This document shows positions 58,912 to 64,000 of a stretch of 64,000 bases of DNA, in pieces. Source of the stretch: Telopea speciosissima (taxonomy: Eukaryota > Streptophyta > Magnoliopsida > Proteales > Proteaceae); assembly GCF_018873765.1 (NCBI RefSeq), contig NC_057916.1, positions 11,736,001 through 11,800,000 on the forward strand. The letters are read 5' to 3'. Position 1 is the stretch's first letter. Each line of letters opens with the position of its first letter. The position numbers and the translations under genes were made by a program. The notes under the pieces were generated by a model. It saw only the letters and a program-made list of their open reading frames with translations, had not been told where the DNA came from and searched no databases.

Positions 58912-59945
58912 GTACAAAAACACCCCTAAACGTTTATTAATTTCAAATGTACCCATATTTTCCAAACTTTATAGCAATCAAGTCTAGTCCGTTAGTATGG
59001 GATGTTAGATGTTAGTTTTAAGGAATCTAATGATCAAAATGCTCTTATGATAAAAATACACCAAAATTAAAGAGTACAGTGACCAAATTGCCCTAATCTT
59101 TTCCAAATTGTTTAAGGTTTGAAATTGAAAATCAAACCGTAAAAGATTCAAAAGCCAATAAACCGATTCCTTTATGTATATCTGGAAACTTCTCATTTTT
59201 TAAGCTGCATTTTAGCCAATTGAGATCCTTAGCAAGTAGAAAAGAGTACCTATTCTACTTAGGAAACACAACAAACACACTTCCAGATTTGTAGAATGAG
59301 AGTTTAGGACTGAAATCACCATTGAGCTCCTTTACACGTTCAACAGAATTTCTGTGGAGTATGATTTGAAGAACCAGAGGTTAGGGTTTCGGCAGCAGGG
59401 TTGCGGCAAGTCACACGTTCGGTTCCAGCAGGGTTGGGTGCCGATGGTGAAGAAGAAAAAGAAGAAGTGGTGGTAGGGTTCGCTTCTTGGGTCGGATAAA
59501 ATGAGGAATGGGTCGAATTCATACGTGAGAAAGAGAGAGAGAACCTCACTGATTTCTAAGCAGTTCCTTTTTACATAAATGACGAACTTCAAAGCCCTAT
59601 GAATTCCATTTAGATAACCTCAATGAAATCTTAGCGGTTCCTTTTTACACAAATTAACATTGAAACAAATTTTCAATTCATACAAGAGAGAGAGAGAGAG
59701 AGATTGTGTATGTTCAAAGCTTCAACGTATGTAACAACTCAAACCCTATATGATTTGGAGAAGATGAGGGCAATTTGGTCATTGTACTCTTTAATTTTGG
59801 TGGGTTTTATCACAAGGGTATTTTGGTCATTCAATTCTCTGAAACTAACGTCCTAGGCTAACGGATTGGACTAGATTGTTATAAAATTTGGAAAGTAGAT
59901 GTGCATTTGGAATTAGTAAATGTTCAAGAGTGCATTTGTCCGTTA
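58912..59945. mobile_element. non-autonomous MULE-like element with 200-bp inverted ends
   Basis: About 58912-59118 is mirrored by 59744-59945 read in reverse: AAATGTACCCATATTTTCCA against AAATGCACATCTACTTTCCA, TCTAGTCCGTTAG against TCTAGTCCAATCCGTTAG, and CACCAAAATTAAAGAGTACA in both. Identity is about 75-80% by eye, so it is old. The 620-bp middle has no transposase but includes a duplicated GCNGTTCCTTTTTACA segment (about 59563 and 59636) and a GA microsatellite near 59685. Long inverted ends point to Mutator-like elements; no 9-bp target duplication was fixed. Confidence 0.75.
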
Positions 59946-59984
59946 TTCATCGGTGGATATAGACAGATACTTTAAACCTTGCTA

Positions 59985-60480
59985 GTAAGTATGGGATGTA
60001 GTGCGTGGTATTGGCAGGTGTTATATCAAATAACGGACCACCAATAGGAGCAGAACACGTGGAAGGGGATGGGTCACACTACTCCTAACACCATACTCCA
60101 CACTCCTAGACGGACTTTACATCCTTGACGCGACTATAAATGGAAATAGTCCCAAGATTAAGGGAGCACAAAACCCAATCAAACGATCAAGTGGAAGACG
60201 TATCGAAAGAGGAGTCACCATCGCCTTGGTAACCGCAATCCCTATAAAGGAGAAGGGGCCACAAAGAGGTACGTTCACTTTTCAGGCTTTGAGTCTTTCT
60301 GTACCCTTCACTTACTGTTCTGCCGGACTTACTATGGCATCAGAGAGTCCCCCTCGGAGTCCGTTGCGGGTCTCTTCAATGCCCCTTACCTTTTACAGGT
60401 CTCCACGTCATCCAGATACATTCCGGCAACAATAGAAAGTACGAGACATCCCAAAAATTAGTACGATATCAACATGGATC
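59985..60480. repeat. probable LTR of a Ty3/gypsy Tat-lineage element
   Basis: ACTATAAATGGAAATAGTCC is a promoter-like motif near 60131, and the later block GGCATCAGAGAGTCCCCC followed by GGAGTCCGTTGCGGG resembles the R/U5 part of plant Tat-lineage LTRs (usual form GAGTGTCCCCCTGGAG). No coding part is attached, so it is probably a solo LTR. Both ends are approximate. Confidence 0.5.
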
Positions 60481-61050
60481 ATCACATATTAGACCGTATT
60501 GAATGGTTTTCTCTTTAGTTTTTCATAAAAATTGGATTTTTTTTACTATTTTACCCCTAGTCTGTATTGTTCTACCAAAACGAGATCAACCAGGAATTAG
60601 GATCGGTGTCGGTCAATATCGATACGGACTGCATTATGAACGACAATCCATTGTCCTAAAATCATGATTGTAAGAGGGGTGGTAATAGTGTTATCATATC
60701 ATGAACCAATCGGGGTTTAAAAAATGGGAATCGGGATCTGAATCGGTCTCGATTGATTTAAATGGAAATTGGTCAGGATTGGTGGTAATCAGTAAAACAA
60801 CACGTTCCAGTACAAGATCGGTCTGATCAGATCGTTTGAAATTGCCTCTACCGAATTTAATTTGGATAGGTTGATTATCTAATTTTTTTTGGTGAAGGTT
60901 TGATTATCTAATTTTTAAAACCCTAAACATAGTTGAAATTGTCTCAACATATCCAGAATCGGGAACTACCTCTGTCGATTCCAATTCTGAAGAACCCTAG
61001 AATCGGTCACGACTCACGACTGATTCTGATCCGATTCTCGAATTTGAAAA
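60481..61050. repeat. AATCGG/GATCGG iterated-word repeats
   Basis: Dense in GGAATCGGGATCTGAATCGG, GATTGGTGG and CGATTCTGATCCGATTCT words. The right edge, read in reverse, begins GCAAGGTTTTCAAATTCGAG, like the CAAGGTTYTAAA ends of other repeats. It lies just upstream of the NRPC1 promoter region. Confidence 0.5.
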
Positions 61051-61333
61051 CCTTGCCCTAATCGCACTTCGGTTTGTGTCGGTGTAGCCGCAATAGAAAT
61101 GACCCACGAATAGTCCCACATCGAAGAGTAAAATGCTTCCAGTTCTGTACTTAAATGTTTTCTTGACACGTATTACCATTAAGGTTTTTCTTCCTTTGAA
61201 ACGGGTTTTATGTTTTCGCGTAGGGCGGTCGCAATGGGGCAAATTCTCTGATTGTATAGGGCGGTTACAATTTTAAATTTCGTCTCCATTGCTGCCATTG
61301 TTTTTGCAGGTTTTTCTGCAAGCCGTCGAAGTC

Positions 61334-63680
61334 ATGGCGGCGAATGTCGAAGATAAAATGCAGTTCTCAAAGGAGCCCTACATTGAAGACGTCGGGCCCC
61401 GGAAAATGTGACGACTTGTTTCGTTGTAACTATTAGTTTTGCTTCAGTCATGATTTCTGTTCAGCTTTTCAATTTTTTTTTGGGTCGCTATCGTTGTTTT
61501 GCCACAGAAAGAGCATTCAGTTTTCAATGTTCTCTGGAGATGAAATAAGGAAAGCAGCCGAGGTGCAAGTCCACCGTAGTTCTTACTATGATGGACTCAA
61601 AAAGCCAATTGTTGAAGGACTGTTGGATTCCCGAATGGTAAGTTTTATTTTTCTTTATTCGAAGTCGTTCTTTTTCCGGATTGATACTTATAAAACTCTA
61701 TAATATAATATGTTTGACAACCAATCATTATTGGTGTGCAACGGTATGGTAGTAAGTTAGTAACTAACTGGAATCAATCTTAAACACTACTGTTCCTCTT
61801 CGGTTGTTATTTGTGTAGCTTTGAAAGTTCTACCTGTAATCAAAATGCCAATCAGTTTGAAGTTTCAATTGGACTGATAGTACTCCCTGTGCTCGAGTTT
61901 AGAATATTCACTCTCTTCTTTGTTATAGTTATCTTTACAGAAAGTGTTTGGATCAGAATCTTTGTCATCTCCTTCGTTTTCCTGGCCTATCTATGCCTAT
62001 GGTGGTCCACGTTGACCAGCTAACAATAGAAAGAAGCTCTAGAGAATACCACAATTTGAACAGTGAGAAAACATTACTCCCGGGCTAAGAAATATTCATA
62101 TACATCATCCACAGTCCATGCGGTTCATACTTTTTAGGTCTAGAGATGTACATAAATTTTTTTTGGGTAGTTGCCAATTACCATACCAACTTCCAAGTGA
62201 TAATTGGTTCAGATATAGCAGATTCGAAGGCCAGAATATGAACATCTTTGTTTATTACTCTAGGTGCATGCAAATTTGACTTCAGTCTTCAAGTTTACAG
62301 ATGATAAAAGTTGTCTTAGAGCTAAAAAGACCAGGAAAGAGCAACCAAGGCATGGTTTCATGCATTTGACCTCGTTCCACTCGACTAACTGCAATGAATC
62401 TGTCTCACATCCAACTTTTTATTGCTAGTTTGCAAGTTAGTTGTGATGCCCAATTCTTCTTGAAATTCGCAGTGGAGGTGAATGTAAATGAGGATCATGG
62501 AGAGATTGACAGAGCATTTTCAGATTTTTTTTTAGCATTAGATTTTGGAAAGAGGGAAAGAAGGCCAAGGTCTAAGATTTCAGGTGAAAAAGGAGGTTTG
62601 TTGGAAAGGAAGTTCAGTAAGGAGTAAGGACAAGGCAAAGGAAGCCATATTTAGAAAAGGATAAGGTGCTGGATCCTTGCAATGATGTTTGCATTCTATA
62701 AAGCATGATTTGTTGCTGGTCTTTATGTAATTTCGTGAAGGGGAGTCATTAATAAGAGTATGAATGCGACAGGAATTGTCCTGGTACCCAAGGAATCTCA
62801 CATTGTCAGTTCAATGGATTTAAGGCCAATAAGTTTTTGAGCTGTGTATATAAGATCATATTTTGGACTTTCTACATGAAGCTCTGGGAGTTTCTGAATC
62901 TCACGGTCCTCTCAACGGGACCTTGTCGAGGATAAGCAATTTTTCATTGGTCGCTAATTGCTATTTTTTTTCTTTTAAATTTTGATTTCTCTCTCTCTCT
63001 CTCTTTTGGTCAAGCTTTACGCTTTACTCACAAACAGTATCACATTATCACGCTTTACTCATAAACATTATCACACATTCCATATATCTTGGAAGAACAT
63101 GTTTCCTTCCCTTCATTTCATTGTAAATATGCTGACTAGGCGTGTTTCATGCTTGTGTTCAGGGTCCACCAAGTAAAAGTGGTACATGTATGACATGCCA
63201 TGGGAGTTTTGCTGCATGTCCAGGGCATTTTGGATATTTGAATCTCGCACTCCCTGTTTATAACGTTGGATACTTTAGTGCTATACTGGACATACTGAAG
63301 TGCATATGCAAGGTATTCAAATAATATAACTTGACTTCCGTTGATGGTGGTAGTTTCATTAATTTGGTCTTGTTTCAAATTATTTTTCATTAAATATCGT
63401 CATCTTACTTTACATATCTCGGTCAATGCAGGAAATGTTTCCCTTTAAGTTTTAACTGCTCAACACTTTGCTATTTTCTCACTAATTTAGATCTTTTAAC
63501 AGTCATGTGGTCGAGTACTTCTGGAGGAGGAAAAACGTAAAGAGTTCTTGAGGAAGATGAGAAATCCTAAATTGGAGGCTCAACTGAAGAATAATATAAT
63601 GAAACAAGTAGTGAAAAAGTGTGTTGCAATGGTAGCTAGTAAGAAAGCAGTGGAGTGCTCTCGATGTGGATATAAAAATG
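61334..63680 (+). CDS. NRPC1: RNA polymerase III largest subunit, 5' part
   Basis: N-terminus of the largest, catalytic subunit of Pol III, which transcribes tRNA and 5S rRNA genes in the nucleus. Four exons join in frame: 61334-61407, 61508-61637, 63163-63312 and 63503-63680; the last ends in phase 1 and the gene continues beyond the window. The 177 visible residues include [30 protein letters not shown] and [18 protein letters not shown], which are typical of RPC1 rather than RPB1 or RPA1. The clamp zinc site is complete: C77-x2-C80-x6-C87-x2-H90 ([17 protein letters not shown]). A second pair is C117-x2-C120 with C170-x2-C173. The full protein should be about 1,390 residues, so roughly an eighth is seen. 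Intron 2 is 1.5 kb and carries a LINE remnant. Confidence 0.92.
62740..62935 (+). mobile_element. L1 LINE reverse-transcriptase remnant
   Basis: In NRPC1 intron 2. Translation of about 62775-62870 gives [20 protein letters not shown] and then SCVYKI, a form of the conserved L1 block ITLIPKxxxxxxxxDFRPISLCNVxYKI. Frames break soon on both sides, so only a small decayed piece remains. Upstream, 62470-62700 may belong to the same insertion. Confidence 0.6.
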
Positions 63681-64000
63681 GTTGGACTTCTATCCTATAT
63701 TTTATGTAATAAATTTATTTTCTTTTTTGCTTGATAAATTGTTGAACCATAAAAGTCTATCATTGTCTTTATTTTGGAATATTGTCTTATGAAATGACCA
63801 CAGCAGGATGGGAATTTATAGTTTTAAAGCCGAAGTGGCAGGCTGGGGTCAGCATTGAATGAAGGGGACCGCCCTAACGTTGTTGGCAAAGCCGGGTTAT
63901 GGGCGGAGATCGGAGTCGGACATCACCTAAGGCAGGGGATTAGTATATTAGTTCTGTAGTTCATAATGGCCAGGTGGGTGCGAAGAACCCTGGAAGGTGA
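63681..64000. other. NRPC1 intron 4, partial, with unclassified repeat-like DNA
   Basis: After the exon 4 donor (GTTGGA at 63681) the sequence is AT-rich to about 63800 and then GC-richer, with no coding similarity to Pol III. The GC-rich part may be a transposon edge cut by the window. Confidence 0.4.

Noticed and set aside
61080-61150. AATAGTCCCACATCGAAGAG as an edge of a Cassandra-like TRIM
   Set aside because: The words resemble common plant retroelement edges, but no partner repeat or 5S-like promoter boxes were visible nearby.

Overview
This is a window of nuclear DNA from a flowering plant, probably a woody one with many introns and transposons. The evidence is plant-only gene families (an SGR9-type RING protein, a dual-targeted PGP synthase, plant-type F-box), plant GT-AG introns, an AT-rich background, Ty3/gypsy and Ty1/copia LTR elements, RTE and L1 LINEs, an Au-like SINE piece and many short inverted-repeat elements. 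The species cannot be fixed from sequence alone; the gene sequences look like an early-branching eudicot or magnoliid, which is an impression only.

Layout. About 1-2.5 kb is a broken Ty3/gypsy element on the minus strand. From 6.0 to 20.0 kb the minus strand carries a plant TBC-domain Rab-GAP gene; twelve exons fit together in frame and the 3' end lies off the left edge. Its intron 11 is 9.3 kb and holds a complete 3.5-kb gag-only LTR element (8872-12420, target duplication GGCAA), an LTR and a 115-bp hAT-like MITE. From 20 to 23.3 kb is intergenic. An F-box gene on the plus strand (23.7-24.9 kb) is split by a frameshift. From 26.8 to 31.3 kb is a dense patch of small inverted-repeat elements plus a 5'-truncated L1 with its target duplication.

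From 32.35 to 41.19 kb the plus strand carries a complete seven-exon gene for phosphatidylglycerophosphate synthase. Its 5.7-kb intron 1 contains a copia fragment, a near full-length decayed RTE LINE and a 267-bp hAT-like element. At 44.2-45.0 kb is an intronless SGR9-like RING-H2 E3 ligase gene. From 45 to 53 kb is intergenic, with two LTRs of one family and an orphan Arf-GAP domain fragment. A small lysine-rich protein gene of unknown function lies on the minus strand at 53.1-53.7 kb. A four-exon coiled-coil protein gene lies at 57.1-58.2 kb, then a MULE-like element with about 200-bp inverted ends. The 5' end of the RNA polymerase III largest subunit gene starts at 61.33 kb and runs off the right edge.

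The genes are unrelated housekeeping and regulatory genes (vesicle traffic, plastid/mitochondrial lipid synthesis, ubiquitin ligation, Pol III transcription) and show no operon-like logic. I did not find a new multi-gene system. The most unusual signal is a set of short elements, three with clear 8-bp target duplications, whose interiors are made of one iterated short word (TGGTCGAAAC, CGCCTAGGCG or ATCGGATC types) and several of which end in CAAGGTTYTAAA.
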